Of a stretch of DNA of 64,000 nucleotides, positions 63,977 through 64,000 are shown piece by piece. The stretch spans positions 42,717-106,716 of the forward strand of contig JANQVJ010000012.1 of NCBI GenBank assembly GCA_030730365.1, in the 5' to 3' direction. The notes under the pieces were generated by a model, which was not told the origin of the DNA, made no database searches, and saw only the letters and a list, made by a program, of their open reading frames with translations. This DNA is from Verrucomicrobiales bacterium. Its GTDB lineage: Bacteria > Verrucomicrobiota > Verrucomicrobiia > Verrucomicrobiales > DEV007. The position numbers and the translations under genes were made by a program. Every line of letters starts with the position of its first letter. The stretch's first letter is position 1.

Positions 63977-64000
63977 ACCGTCGGTGAACGTCGAGGTCCT

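Overview
The window is GC-rich, densely coded bacterial chromosome. It is most consistent with a member of Verrucomicrobiota, or a close relative in the Planctomycetota-Verrucomicrobiota-Chlamydiota group. The evidence is a DUF1501 Tat protein, formylglycine sulfatases, several Tat-exported or cytosolic xylose-isomerase-like TIM barrels, a CehA-type PHP hydrolase, MoxR/DUF58, and a dispersed palindromic repeat reading GCATGGGC(A)AGGATGCCCATG. No rRNA, tRNA, CRISPR array, prophage or transposase was recognised.

Layout. 1-5.4 kb: truncated DUF1501 gene, asnS, a U32 peptidase/RlhA-like protein, trpF. 5.5-9.9 kb: class V aminotransferase and two divergent sulfatases. 10.0-16.7 kb: a compact seven-gene type II fatty-acid cassette (FabL-like enoyl reductase, FabG, long ACP, double-hotdog dehydratase, two ketosynthases, and an AcpS-LpxL fusion) behind a good promoter and an immediate leader hairpin. 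16.7-19.9 kb (minus): fmt, pyrH, frr and a left-handed beta-helix protein. 20-23.8 kb: membrane-anchored unknown, secreted esterase with a probable CTG start, M14 peptidase. 23.8-28.5 kb: TIM-barrel proteins, acyl-CoA desaturase, Gly-rich RRM protein, nucleotidyltransferase module. 28.5-36 kb: decayed metallo-beta-lactamase gene, a prolidase/DapA-like/double aldehyde dehydrogenase operon, a toxin-antitoxin operon whose toxin carries a premature stop, and the 3' scrap of an ada gene. 36-49.8 kb: fhs, TIM barrel, CehA, a repeat cluster, SMP-30, a 1024-residue AsmA-like protein, and riboflavin genes ribH and ribBA. 50-55 kb: squalene-cyclase-like repeat protein, hscA/hscB, infA with a Gly-rich tail. 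55-64 kb: Gfo/Idh/MocA oxidoreductase, two tandem VapBC-type modules with palindromic operators, metallophosphoesterase, TIM barrel, DUF58/MoxR, and rpmI-rplT with a structured spacer.

The most interesting system is the 10-16.7 kb cassette. It encodes a reductive elongation cycle on a dedicated carrier, the enzyme that activates that carrier, and an acyltransferase fused to the activating enzyme. Its ACP-dehydratase-KAS-KAS-acyltransferase order parallels the rhizobial acpXL-lpxXL very-long-chain acyl cluster, which suggests a self-contained route that makes a special acyl chain and places it on an envelope lipid. The proposed product is inference.
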